Positions 34,901 to 46,948 of a stretch of 64,000 nt of DNA are shown here, piece by piece. The stretch lies in the NCBI RefSeq assembly GCF_964355755.1, contig NC_092676.1, positions 13,562,288 through 13,626,287 on the forward strand. The letters are read 5' to 3'. The notes beneath the pieces were generated by a model. That model was not told where the DNA came from and did no database searches. It saw nothing but the letters and a program-made list of their open reading frames with translations. Every line of letters starts with the position of its first letter. The first letter of the stretch is position 1. The translations under genes were made by a program, and so were the position numbers. The DNA is from Antedon mediterranea (Eukaryota; Echinodermata; Crinoidea; Comatulida; Antedonidae).

Positions 34901-37900
34901 AATAACGTGGATCACTTATTTTTGTCTTTACAGTAAATTTTAATCTGTTATAGCTCGTCAGAATAAAACGTGATAATCATGATTAAAACGTTTTCTGGAA
35001 GCTATTGGATTGTAGATACGAATTTATGTAAACATTTTGCCAATCGGATCTTGTGACGTCATCATATGGCCAGTTGAATAAAAAAAGTCGTATTTTCATA
35101 TTTTGCGTCATAGTTCATTATATTTAAAAGAGCGCGCATCAATATTAAACGTATTCAAATTTCTTCTACACGTTAATATGTTGTTGCTGAGATAATTTCC
35201 TTCCGAAATTGCTATCTTAGTGTTACAAATTTGAATAAATGGCGGGTCCCGTAATTTCATCTCTTCTACACTGTATGTAACATGTATACAGATTATACTG
35301 TTTGCATGTATATACTATATGACACAAAATTGACAGAATTCAGCACTAACAACATATCATATTCTTCAGATCAGGTCATAATGCCATAATTTTTTTCTGT
35401 GTGCAATATTCTAACGTATGACGTGCACGTGGCGTTTGTCGTGGTGCGGATAACTAACTCGTCAATGTGACGAGTTTCATGTCTAGTTAGTTATCCGCTC
35501 ATGGCGGATAACTCCTTGTAACTGTCCTGTTTCATCATCTTTTTTTTTCTGTATTCTTCTTTCTTTCTGTCATTTTTGTGCAGAGCGTATCTCTAAAACC
35601 TGTAAAGTTAACATTTCATAACTTTGTCAACATATGGGCATTCACGTGAAGTTGTGCTTTCCTATTTTTGAATGATGTCAGAGTTGCGCAACATGACTTA
35701 TGCGCGTTTTTATGAATTTCGCGTATTTAACATAGATCGAAAACCATAAAACAATTTAAATTGAAACTTAGCAAAAGTATAATTTTTATCTTGCGCTAAC
35801 TGTCTGTGGAAAAAAAATGGCATGTTTCACATAAAGTTACGCGCGCACGCACGTTTAAAATTTGAAAATGCGAAAATTCAATTTCTAATCAACTTTCTAT
35901 GCGTTTCATGTCATTTTAAGCATGTCAAAAATTCCCAGGCGCGCGCAATTTTTTTACGTACGCGTGCGCACGTAGCGCAAAAACACTTTTTTTTCGCGTG
36001 ATTTATGTTTTTCCAGCCTTTTCTAGTAATTTTACAAACTTTTAAACAATTTCGACTTAAAATCACGTCATACGGGCACGTAGAATTGGATAATTTTCGC
36101 GAGTTTTTGATGAAAAAGTAAAAAAAATCGTCAAAATTTGTCAAAATTATGCCTTTTTTTAAACAGTCGTAATTTCTAAACTGGACGGTCAATTTTTTGT
36201 GGATGACATATTCTTGAAGTTGATGAGTTATAGATATCGGATCATGTATTAATATGGCTAACCGGACATTGTGACGTCATCGTATGGCCACGCGAATATA
36301 AAATTTAAGATTTTTATATCTTTCGTCGTAGCCCATCACATTTAATAGAGCGCATCTCTACTTATCCGTTTTCCATTTTCACCCCGATTTTGATATTGTC
36401 TAGATCAATCAACTATCTTTGGCATGAGTTAAAAATATTTTAATTTTTATTACGTCATCATGTCTAAAAACGTTAATAACGTGGGTCAATTATTTTCATC
36501 TTTACAGTAAATTTCAATCTGTTATAGCTCGTCAGAATAAAACGTGATAATCATGATTAAAACGTTTTCTGGAAGCTATTGGATTGTAGATACAAATTTA
36601 TGTAAACATTTTGCCAATCGGATGTTGTGACGTCATCATATGACCAGTTAAATAAAAAAAGTTGTATTTTCATCTTTTGCGTCATAATTCATCACATTTA
36701 AAAGGGCACGCATCAATATTTTACGTATTTAAATTTCTTCTACACATTAATATGTTGTTGCCGAGATAATTTCCTTCCGAAATTGCTATCTTAGTGTTTC
36801 ATTTTGAAACCGTCGCTATGTTAAAAATTGGAATAAATGGCGGGTCCAGTCATTTCACCTATTCTACCCTGTATTAAATATGTATACAGATTATATTGTA
36901 TAATAATGACACAAAATAACAGAATTCAGCAATAACAACATATCATATTCTTCAGTTCAGGTCATATTGCCATAATCTTTTTCTGTGTGCAATATTCTAA
37001 CGTATGACGTCTACGTGGCCTTTGTCGTGCGGATAACTAACTCGTCAAAGTGACGAGTTACATGTCTAGTTTCTCTTCTTTCTTTCTGTATGATTTTTGT
37101 GGAACGCTTTTCTCTAAAACTTGCAAACATAACATTTTGTAACTTTCTCAACATATCGTCATGCACATGAAGATGTGCAGCGAAGCTTTTCATGATGTTT
37201 ACAATTGCGCAACGTGACTTACACACGAATTAACGATTTTGTCGTATTTAACATAGCTCGACAACCAAATAACATTTCAACTTGAAACTTTGCAAAAGTT
37301 TAATTTATATCATGCGCTAACTTTCTGTTGAAAAAAAATTGCGTGTTTTACACAAAGTTACGCGCGCACGCGCATTTAAAATTTCAAAATGCGCAAAATT
37401 AATTTATAATCAACTTTCTACGTGTTTCATGTCGTTTTAAGCATGTCAAAAATTCCCACGCGTGCGCACATTTTTACGTGTGCGGTGCGCACGTAGCATT
37501 GAAAATGTATTTTTTTCGCGTGATTTATGTTTTTCCAGCTTTTTCTAGTAATTTTACCAAATTTTAAACAATTTCGACTTAAAGATACGTCATACGAGCA
37601 CGTCGAATTGGACAATTTGCGCGCGTTTTTTATGAAAAGGTTAAAAAATTCGTTTAAAATATGCCTTTTTTTAAACAGTCGTAATTTCTAAACTAGACGG
37701 TCAACTTTTTGTCGATGGCATATTCTGATGAGATGAGTTGTAGATATCGGATCAGGTATTAATATGGCTAACCGGACATTGTGACGTCATCGTATGGCCA
37801 CGCGAATATAAAATTTAGGATTTTTGTATCTTTCGTCATAGCTCATCACATTGAATAGAGCGCATCTCCAATTATCCGTTTTTCATTTTCACCCCGATTT

Positions 37901-40107
37901 TGATATTGTCTAGGTCAATCAACTATCTTTCGCATAAGTTAAAAATATTTTAATTTTTTTGACGTCATCATGCCTAAAAATTTAAATCACGTGTGGCATT
38001 AATTTCATCTTTACAGTAAATTTTAATCTGTTATAGCTCGTAAGAATAAAATGTGATAATCACGATTAAAACTTTTTCTGGAAGCTATTGGATTGTAGAT
38101 ACGAAATTATGTAAAAATGTTGCCAATCGGATGTTGTGACGTCATCATATGGCCAGTTAAATAAAAAAGGTCGTATTTTCATCTTTTGCGTCATAATTCA
38201 TTACATTTAAAAGAGCGCGCACCAATATTTAACGTATTCAAATTTCTTCTACACGCTAATACGTTGTTGCTGAGATAATTTCCTTTCGGAATTGCTACCT
38301 TCGCGTTTCATTTTAAAACCGTCAACATGTTAAAAATTGCAATAAATAGCGGGTCCCGTAATTTCACCTATTCTACACTGTATGTAATATGGATACAGAT
38401 TATACTGTGTATTCTATATATGAATTTAAATAATAAAATTCAGCAATAACAACATATTATATTCTTCAGTTCAGGTCATAATGCCAACGTGAACACTTCC
38501 TTTTGTCCTCAACCTATCCCCTTAATGTTAATGTTGCACCACTTGCGTGGCGAATAACCAAACTCGTCAAAGTGACGAGTTACATGTTCTTATGATTCTT
38601 CTTTATTTCTCTCTGTACAGATTTTGTGTAACAAATATCTCAAAAAGTTTAATGTTAATGATTACCAAAATTTCACAATGTCTTTCAAATACTTTAACTT
38701 AGTCCTAATAAGCTTTTCAGCGTGATCACTGATCCGTGACGTCATTTATACGCCATTTTGTGAAATCACATTATCAATCATATATCTCCATAATTCATTA
38801 TCACATATTAACGACACGTAAACTTCAGGTCAAGGGTAAAAATATTAGCAAATAAAAACGCACGCGCATGTAGGGTCATGCGCGTGAAATTGCGCGTTAA
38901 AAATTTAAAAGGCTCAAAATTAAGTTTTGATCAATTTAGAGCATGAATTGGGCCATTTGCGTGTTTCAAAAAATTACTGCGCAAAAACACGTTTTTGCGC
39001 GCGCGATACTTAAAAAGCGTAAAAATACGATTTTTTTTTACAAATCGCATTCTACTCACATTAACCAAATTTGAGTCAGTTCCGACTTAAAATAACGCTA
39101 TACGAGCAGGTTCAAAATGTCAAAATGCGCAAATTAATTGCATCAAAGTGCTGAAAATTGTGAAAAATAAGGCATTTTTAAAATGAAAATAATTCTTCAG
39201 AATGCACGATGACCCCTAAGTTTTTTAACTTATTCGGGAAGCCATTGAGTTGTAGATATAAATGTATATACACATTAGACGTACAAAATGGTATTACGTC
39301 ATCAAATGGCCACTTGAATTTAAAAATTAGGATTTTTTTCCGTTTTGTGTAGGTTAATCACATTCAATAGAGCGCATCTCCGCTATTTGAGCTCGATTTT
39401 CGCACAAATTTCAGTGTGTGCTCTCTTAATTATTTATCTTTCTCATAAGTTGTCAGCGTTTTCATTTTGATGACGTCATCACGCGTAAAAACTTGAATAA
39501 CGTAAGTCGTGTAATTTCACCTTTGCCGTAAATTTGAATATTATTCTTACAGCTCTTCAGAATTGAAGGTTACCTTGATGATTATAATTTATTATGAAAG
39601 CTGATGAAATGTAGATATGAATTCATATAAAAATCAAGCCTATTGGATGTTGTGACGTTAACGTATGGCCAGATGAAGTTAAAAAGTAGTTTTTAAATTT
39701 CTTTAGTCAAAGTTATAAAAATTTCAAAGAGCGCGCATTGCGCTTCTACGTGTCAAATTCTCTTCCAATCCTTATATTTATTTGCTCAATTCATTATCTT
39801 TCGAAATTGTCATCTTCGAGTTTATTTTGATAATTCCATCATACCAAAAAATTTGAACATGATGTGGGTCCGTAATTTCACCTATGCTACACTGTATATA
39901 GATATACAGTATATGCTGTACATATTGTATATGGCATATAATAGGCACAACTCAGCACTATAAGCGTATGCATCATGTCATAGGATGGCGTACATCAACT
40001 TTTTACGATCGTATGTTAACGTACATGCATGTTGAAAAAGTGTTAATTTCATTTAAATGATAAAAATGATCACCTATAATTCGTCAAAGTGACGAATTAA
40101 ATTCTAG
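31979..40107 (+). mobile_element. Tandem/nested array of Helentron-like rolling-circle units
   Basis: Four unit ends share a hairpin (actcgtcaaagtgacgagt), a short spacer and then CTAG before T: 33973-33976, 35483-35486, 37066-37069 and 40104-40107; a worn end lies at about 38590. Units are about 1510-1580 bp. Their 5' ends carry hairpins agttatccgc...gcggataact (32083-32107, 35488-35513), and the same word gcggataact stands just before each 3' hairpin, a subterminal inverted repeat. A variant pair, taggtgatcatt at 31979-32010 and aatgatcaccta before the last 3' end, brackets the whole array. Helitrons/Helentrons are known for 3' hairpins, CTRR ends and subterminal repeats. No Rep/helicase is encoded. 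Confidence 0.65.
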
Positions 40108-40784
40108 TTTGGCTTTATAACTGTGACTACATTCAGACATGGTATGGTATAGTTGAAATATAGCTACTATAGCAGTTATAGCTAAGGTTTCAGGCAAGTG
40201 AACAATGTGTCACAGTAGGATAGTAGTATAACAGCTATTCCAGCTATTGTTATAGCTGGTGAAAAGCAATTGCACAGCTACATATTTGTTTGCTATTTAT
40301 GGCTATGACGAATAGCAATTGCACAACTTTTTGTTTGCTATTTATGGCTATATCAAGTATATAGCAATTATACAGCTATTTAATTGCTATTTAAGGCTAT
40401 ATTAAGTGTAAGTAATTACACAGCTATTTGTTTGCTATTTATGGCTATTAGAGTATAGCAATTGCATAGCTATGTGTTTGCTATTTATGGCTATATCAAG
40501 TATATTACACAGCTATTTATTTACTATTTATGGCTATATAAAGTATAGCAATACACAGCTATTTGTTTACTATTTATGGCTATAACAAGTACAGCAATTA
40601 CACAGCTATTTATTTGCTATTTATGGCTATATCAAGTACAGCAATTACACAGCTATTTATTTACTATTTATTGGCTTTATCAAGTACAGCAATTTCACAG
40701 CTATTTATTTCCTATTTATGGCTATATCAAGTATAGCAATTACTGTACACAGCTATTTATTTGCTATTTTTGCTATATGAAGTA
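40108..40784. repeat. X right arm: gctat-type tandem repeats
   Basis: Units of about 60 bp with tacacagctatttatttgct and tatggctatatcaagta. Interrupted at 40785 by a pogo-like element and resumed at 42354-42504. Confidence 0.75.
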
Positions 40785-42353
40785 CAGTAGAACCTCCATT
40801 TTACCATGGACCGAAAGGCGTACGTAAAACAAGGGATTCGTAAAATCAAGGTTGACCTTAAATTGACCTCCAAATACGTAGATCGTAGCTAAAAAAAAAG
40901 GCTGCCGTGTTTGCCTACAGCATGCAGGTGGTCACTAGATTAGCGGGTGTCACGAAACCTAAGACCACGAAAGCTAAGACCCCCTAAGACCTAAGATCAC
41001 GAAAGCTAAGACCCAAGACCTAAGATTACAAATTCTAAAATATACTACAGCTTAAAAACAATACTTGTTTATCCATACATAATTTTAAACACAGTAGGTT
41101 TCATTTATTACCATAAATATAATTTAATACCACCGCAAAACATAGATAAACTCACATTATTTTCGCCCGTTGAGTAAATGTATATTTTTTCTTTACAACA
41201 AACAAACTTGATGGGGTGTTTGTTTGTATATATTTACTCCATTGTGTTGGTTCAGAGGATGTTTTTCTGACGCACCTGCCTTTCTTGTATTTTGACTCCA
41301 AATTTGTTGACTAACTTTATCCTGAACACCACACTTTAAAATTAGGACTTATAAGTACTTTCAGAAGGAGAAACACATAATAACAAATAAATAAATCCTT
41401 TAAATTTATGATTTTACAGATGTGTTTCTTTGTATACTGTAATGTAACTCCTCGAGCTCCCCATGCTCAATGTTTTTGTTTCTATGGAGCGCCAAAAGAG
41501 CAACAATAATAGTACAAGTATAAAAACAGAAAGAAAACGAAACAAAAAAACTTATCATGATTTTTTAATTAAAATTTATTTGCCAGTATTTATTTCCTCG
41601 TACTTGCATGATTATACTATTATCATTACATTGTTCCATCCACACTGTAGATGGACTCCACAGAGTTTTCAGCCCTCTATATAATTTTTGCTCTTTTGAC
41701 ATTCCATAGAAACAAAAACATTGAACATGGGGTAGGCCTACTGTACTGTAGGCTACTCATTTTGTGTGCGAGAAAAACGTCTGTAAAATCATCAATTTAA
41801 AAATGTATTTGTTACTTTTTATGTGATTCTTTTTCATGAAAGTGCCAATTCTAAGGTGTGGTATTCAGAATAAATGCTGGGAGTTAAAATACAAGGCAGG
41901 TGCGAAAGATAAATATTTGTAATCTTAGGTCTTGGGTCTTAGCTTTCGTGATCTTAGGTCTTAGGGGGTCTTAGCTTTCGTGGTCTTAGGTTTCGTGACA
42001 CCCCTAGATTAGCTAGGCCCTTCCTAGGCCTAGGCTAGACCAATCTAGGCCAGGCTAGCGGGCCTAGCAAGATGTGAGGCCTAGAAAAGTACAGTATATA
42101 CAGACTGTGCGATTTAGTCTAAATAAAGTGTTATAAATAAAATATCAATGTTCTTGTATTTTCTATCAATAAAAACAGTCGCTGTATGTTGTAGGGGAAT
42201 GCACATGAGTTCCTCACACAGCCATGGGTTTGTGCTTTGTTGTTGTTAAATTGCGCCCTCAATGTAAGAAAATGATGATGTCATCGGTCATTTTAAGCGT
42301 ACGTAAAATCAAGGGAACGTATAATCAGGGTACGTAAAACGAAGGTTCTACTG
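40785..42353. mobile_element. Pogo/Tc1-like non-autonomous element, host of T1
   Basis: Starts cagtagaacctcc and ends with the inverse ggttctactg; the duplicated dinucleotide TA flanks it (40783-40784, 42354-42355). Next to both ends the words gtacgtaaaac and gtaaaatcaagg recur in mirrored order. The ends resemble pogo-type termini. No transposase remains; most of the interior is the T1 element. Confidence 0.75.
40945..42003. mobile_element. T1: long-TIR, Mutator-like non-autonomous element
   Basis: The ends begin gggtgtcacgaaacctaaga and are perfect inverted repeats for about 88 bp; each arm consists of several short repeats of ctaagacc and cacgaaa. The 10-bp word ctagattagc flanks it (40935-40944, 42004-42013). 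Long arms with a 9-10 bp duplication fit Mutator-like elements. A second internal mirrored pair around tttctatggagcg (about 41490 and 41710) continues the symmetry. The 73-codon ORF inside is not recognised. Confidence 0.8.
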
Positions 42354-42512
42354 TATAGCAATTACACAGCTATTTATTTGCTATTTATGCTTTATCAAGT
42401 ACAGTATAGCAATTTGCACAGCTACAGTATTTTCTTGCTATCTATGGTTATGCTATTTGATGGCTATATAGTTTGCTATTAATTGCTATGACCAATCCTG
42501 CCCCCCAAAATC

Positions 42513-43900
42513 ACGTTTTTTATTTTATTCAATTCACAACCAACAGCGATGAAACCGCCACTAACAGATTGAATTTAAACATAATAAACTATAATAATAA
42601 ATTCAAATAAGCAACAATAACATAAACAAAGATTGAAACATTATAGTGATTTTCATATGTTGTAGAAGCTGAGATATGAGGAAAAACACAAATCAGTTGA
42701 GAAACACTTTCTAATTTCGGAAATACTATCAAAATTCATGAAAATTTCCTTTTTTCTGACACGTCAACTGGAGCTGGAGTGTGTTTCTTTATCTTTCATT
42801 CATTCATTCATTCTGCTTTTATTCAATATTTCTCTTTGCAGTATATATAAAATAAAACTGAATTGCGAGAGATTTACATATAAAATTGGTACAAGCTTTC
42901 AAACATCAAAATTTACAACATTAAAAAGTTAAAAAGTTAAAAAAAATATTTTTAAAAAGGAGATATTACACATGGAAGAAACTGATGAAAGTACTTATTA
43001 CTTATTATTATTATTATTGTTGTGTTTATTTTGGTTTTTTAATTAGTCTACACAGTGCTGGGAAATCTGCTTTTAGCCACATAGTTACCAACCATCTTGC
43101 ATCGTGCAGGACGGTCCCGCATTTGATTTTTAATGAAACACGAATTTTGAAAAAAACACATGCATGACCACATATTTGTCACACATGCAGCAGAAGTAAT
43201 ATGCGTGATCATTTCTTTATCACAATTTGAGAGGAAAATGCATTCAAATTAAGTGGTATGTTTTAAAAGTATAGAACAATGCGAGTATTCATATTATAAC
43301 CCTACACATATCAACAAAAATAGGTAACTACAATTATTTTTACAAATTTCCACATTTGAGGGTAACATGTTTGCACAAATGTGGTTATTTGCAAAAATGT
43401 GACTTTTTGCACTTTTCACAGCTCAAGAGGCTCCCTGGCCTCCAGCCCTAGTTGCATTCTCAATCATAGTGCGACAGTCAAAATACATCGCTGGATCCCC
43501 TCATATTTCAACGAGAAGCAAAAACATCAATTTTAAATTCCCAAGCATTGTCATCTTGCTATTGAAAATCTGTTCGTTTAGTAATCATTCACAATTAATT
43601 GAATTCATTCACTGAATGCTGCCAATCAATATGTGATGAGTTACACCATCTCCAGATTAACTCTAATTTTCGACCTCCCTTGTGATTAATGTTAAGTGCT
43701 GTAGTGGTATCTATCTAACTCTTTTTTATTTACCCCTCTGTTTAAAAAAGACCAAGAATCCCAAGTAATTCCAGATTTTTCTTATTATACAAGGATTTTT
43801 CTACCTTAAATCATATTTCTTTCCTCACTTTCTCATCTCCTAAATGTACTTCCCCAGATTAACTTTACATGAAATGCTTTATGTTAGTATATAGTATCCA
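42513..43900. other. Intron 2 sequence, no gene seen
   Basis: AT-rich. From about 42.65 kb it continues the repeat block left of X (gtagaagctgagatatgagg). No supported ORF or RNA gene. Confidence 0.5.
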
Positions 43901-43903
43901 AAT

Positions 43904-43991
43904 AATGAATGTTTATGAGTGGAATGGTACAAATAATAGCATGAGGTGAATGACATTATTTGTACCATTCCACGAATACAAAACATTTATT
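43904..43991. mobile_element. Palindromic MITE, copy 2
   Basis: ggaatggtacaaataatag and its mirror tatttgtaccattcc surround a short loop. Same family as 6944-7083 but shorter. Confidence 0.65.
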
Positions 43992-44003
43992 ACTGTATAT
44001 ATA

Positions 44004-45099
44004 GGGTGTCACGAAACCTAAGATCACGAAAGCTAAGACCCCCTAAGATCACGAAACCTAAGACCCAATACTTCTCTTTCGCACCTTCCTTGTATTTTAA
44101 CTCTAAACTTGTTAACCAACTTTATCCTGAATACCACACCTTAGAATTAAGAAGAATCAATAAAATAACAATAAATTCTTAAAATAAATTGATGATTTTA
44201 CAGACTTTTTTCTCATGCGAATTTCGCACACTCTATGTTCAATATTTTGTTTCTATGGAACGCCAAAATAGCAACATTAATAGAGGGCTAAAAGCTATGT
44301 GGAATCCATCTATTTAACTCATTTTTTGGTGAAAATCATGTTCAATTCAATATATTTTGTCACTATCAATACAAATAAAATGTTACTGTTGATACTTTAC
44401 TTTTCGTTAACTTTAAGAATAAAATCGACAAATTCATCATATCCCCTTAGGTTGCCCTTATGACTAGGCCTAGGGTAAAGTAGTGATGCTGATTTTAAGA
44501 TCGATTAATATTCTTTGAAAATTTAAAAGTATCAGCAGTAACATTACAGCATTTTTATTGACAAATTGACAAAATATATTGAACAAATTAAACGTGCATT
44601 TCACTCTTTTGGCGCTCCATAGAAACGAAAATATTGAAAGTTGAGTATGCGAAAGTGTGCAAGAAACACGTCTGTAAAATCACCAATTTTTATTTATAAA
44701 TAATACCAAGTATTTATTTGTTACTTTTTCTGTGAATCTCTTAGTTAGTTTAATTTATTTGGAGTCAAAAGACAATGCAGGTGCGAAAGGGAAACACACC
44801 CTGAAACCAACACAATGGAGTAAATATATATCAACAAGCAAACCGTCCAGTTTGTTTGTTATGAAACAAAGCTATATATTTACTCAACGGATGAAAATAT
44901 TGTGAGTTTATTTCTGTTTGTGATAAGTATTTAATTAAATTAAAATTATGGTAAAAAGCATTAATAAATGAAACCTATTATGTTTAAAATTGTGTATAGA
45001 TAGACAATTATTGATTTTAGGTCTTGGGTTTCGTGTTCTTACAGTAGGTCTTACTCTTAGGGGTCTAATAGATTTTATGTCTTAGGTTTCGTGACACCC
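44004..45099. mobile_element. T2: second full-length long-TIR element
   Basis: Starts gggtgtcacgaaacctaaga and ends ggtttcgtgacaccc. The arms are more worn than in T1. A clear target duplication is not visible (atata-rich flanks). The interior shares tttctatggaacgccaaaa and ttaaccaactttatcctgaa with T1 and T3. Confidence 0.7.
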
Positions 45100-45265
45100 A
45101 TATTTTATAAATCTAAATAGATTCCTGTCATTTGAATCAGATTGAATAAAAAGTACAGTAAGTCTACATTTTATTCACATTGTAAAAGTAACAGTTATTT
45201 GTTTTTTTTTATAATATATTAAATATTATATTTATTTGGATTTTATAAACACACCTACAGTACTG
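45100..45265. repeat. Composite repeat flank, inverse of about 6.43-6.94 kb
   Basis: tctaaatagattcctgtcat, the cattttattcacatt word and gattttataaacacac follow in mirrored order relative to 6.43-6.94 kb. Confidence 0.5.
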
Positions 45266-45818
45266 TAGTGTTAATATGTCAACAGACAACCAAACAATAC
45301 TAGGCCTAGCTAGGCTTAGAAAAGCAGAGATACCATTACGAAAGTTTGACAGACAACTGGAACTACAGTAAGTTAATTCTGTTGTTTGTTTCCAACGATT
45401 TCACGTCTTTTTGAGATGTTTCCATTAATTAATCGAAATCATAAAAACGATCTAAAGCTAATTTAAATTCTTTTTTTTTGTCTAAATTAGTACATCCCTC
45501 CAAAAATGTACTTCCGTCAGGATAAACTTGTGTCATTGCGGCGGAAGTACAAAATAGACGGCGCTGTTGGATTTCTAAAGTACTGTAATAGTCTAAAAAA
45601 TATTTTCAAAACGCGAAAAGATTTTTTTTGTACTACACATAAAAAAATGAAAAAAAAAAGTACTATTTAAAGACTGATAAATACTGCGTACTATTGCATG
45701 CCATGTGACCCACAACCATCCAATCAAATGACAAGAATTTATTTAGGTGTTACATAATAATATAAATAATAATAATAATAATATGTGCTAAATAAAATAT
45801 ACTTATTTCTGTATACAG

Positions 45819-46586
45819 TATTTATAAGGTTGGTGTGGGGATTATGGGGGACGTTACAAGATTACAGAAGGACTATGGAATAACATTCCGTGGTATTGTG
45901 GATCTACGTCACATAGCTCAACGGCATAGATCTATTGAACAGCATATTCACGGTGGAAGTCTGAAAGAGTTAAGTGAAGTTGTACTTTCTCTAGAAATGA
46001 ATAAGTCGTACAATTTGAGATGTAGTAACTGGGAGGCTGAATCTCTTTCATCAGTACAAGTGCTCTATGCAGCAAATGATGCACTTGTTGCTATAGATAT
46101 ATTTCAGACAATGATAGAAATTAAATTGGAAAATGAATTACTTACCGCAACTGAAAAATGGAATCGAATCGCTGTACAATGTAAAGGGCTCGTTGATTGT
46201 GATTTTAAGGGTCGATTTAGTAGCCCCCAAAAAAAGTCTGAATTAAAATCACCATCTTCAAAACCTGGTAAAGCATCATCAAAACCAGCAAGTAAGATGT
46301 ACAGAGCTCGGAAAGAGCCACTTTATCATAACTGCAGGTTAGAAGCACCAGATGGTACACAACTTTGCATTTGCGATTTAAAGAAGGCTGAATGGTATGT
46401 AAGGAAGGGTATAGGAACTTTGATATCTGATAATGAGCCATACACTGTCAGGCTGAACTTTGTGCCAGCCGGAATACCTGGAACCGAAAGACAATACTAT
46501 CTTCAAGATAAGGAAAATATCTGTGTTGTGTGTGGCAGAGGGGACATGTACATGCGCAAGTATATAGTTCCTCACGAATATAGAAG
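45819..46586 (+). CDS. EXD2: EXD2 coding exon C: exonuclease motifs II-III and zinc region
   Basis: A 768-bp exon after acceptor gtatacag, joined in phase to exon B. It encodes the KVGVG region, then D of motif II (GDVTRLQKDYG), DLRHIAQRHR, LRCSNWEAESL, and motif III YAANDALVAI, where Y and D complete the DEDDy set with DCE of exon B. A lysine/serine-rich linker (KSELKSPSSKPGKASSK) follows. Then the conserved C-terminal block appears: YHNCRLEAPDGTQLCICD, KAEWYVRKGIG, and ICVVCGRGDMYMRK with VPHEYR, an HNH-like zinc site. The donor is AGAAG|GTATGT at 46586/46587, phase 2. A start at 45835 is only a GTG inside the frame, not a real start. The C-terminal third of the family is missing and must lie in later exons. 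Confidence 0.92.
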
Positions 46587-46879
46587 GTATGTCTATATAG
46601 TTGTTCATTAAATTCAGGCATATAGTGCATTATATTACATAGCCTATGTAAATACGTGAACCTGATTGGTTGAAACTGCATCACATGACTACCGCTGCGA
46701 GGATTGTAAATCATATATATCCTCGAGTACGATGATATTGACTGAGTAATTTTCGCGTAATTATCGTGTCTCTGTCATTAAACATATCAAATCCAGCAAA
46801 TTCTCGAGTACGATAATATTGACTGTGTAATTTTCGTGTGGCAACACTCACGTTTGGCGATAAATAAACAAAAGTCATC

Positions 46880-46948
46880 TACTGGGACTTGAACTCGCGA
46901 TGATTTGTCACACCATTACAAGACGACGTTGCATTCATTGCGCCATTA
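46880..46948 (-). tRNA. Degenerate tRNA-like remnant
   Basis: On the minus strand an A-box-like tggcgcaatga and a B-box-like gagttcaagtccc are about 45 bp apart, the right spacing for a tRNA-derived repeat. The stems do not pair well, so it is a SINE head or pseudogene. Confidence 0.3.

Larger units (their letters stand above)
12483..42504. mobile_element. Element X: fold-back-like DNA transposon, expanded by nested insertions
   Basis: The left end starts gagtaaagcgcaggatt; the right end finishes with the inverse word aatcctgc. The left end follows ccaaagtc (12475-12482) and the right end precedes ccaaaatc (42505-42512), an imperfect 8-bp duplication (7 of 8). The host repeat resumes on the far side at about 42.65 kb (gtagaagctgagatatgagg). 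Arms are built of gctatagc-type tandem repeats (14.68-15.43, 15.71-15.78, 40.11-40.78, 42.36-42.50 kb) with inner arms of a 35-bp minisatellite in opposite orientation. This recalls sea-urchin TU and fly FB fold-back elements. The right terminus is worn, so the outer limit is less sure than that of X'. Confidence 0.6.
10634..45818 (+). other. EXD2: EXD2 intron 2, about 35.2 kb, filled with nested elements
   Basis: The donor follows exon B and the acceptor is ttctgtatacag at 45818. Joining 10633 to 45819 restores a continuous EXD2 frame through the conserved VGVG region, so the two exons belong to one gene. Nearly all of the intron between 12.48 and 42.50 kb is transposon-derived and is described in other entries. 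Confidence 0.85.

Noticed and set aside
35911-36192. 93-codon ORF in the Helentron-like array (also 32619-32804, 37427-37615)
   Set aside because: Units at other positions break the frame with stops, so no selection for a protein is visible.
31979-40107. CRISPR array or ordinary satellite
   Set aside because: Units are about 1.5 kb with hairpin-CTAG borders, not short direct repeats with unique spacers; the genome is eukaryotic.
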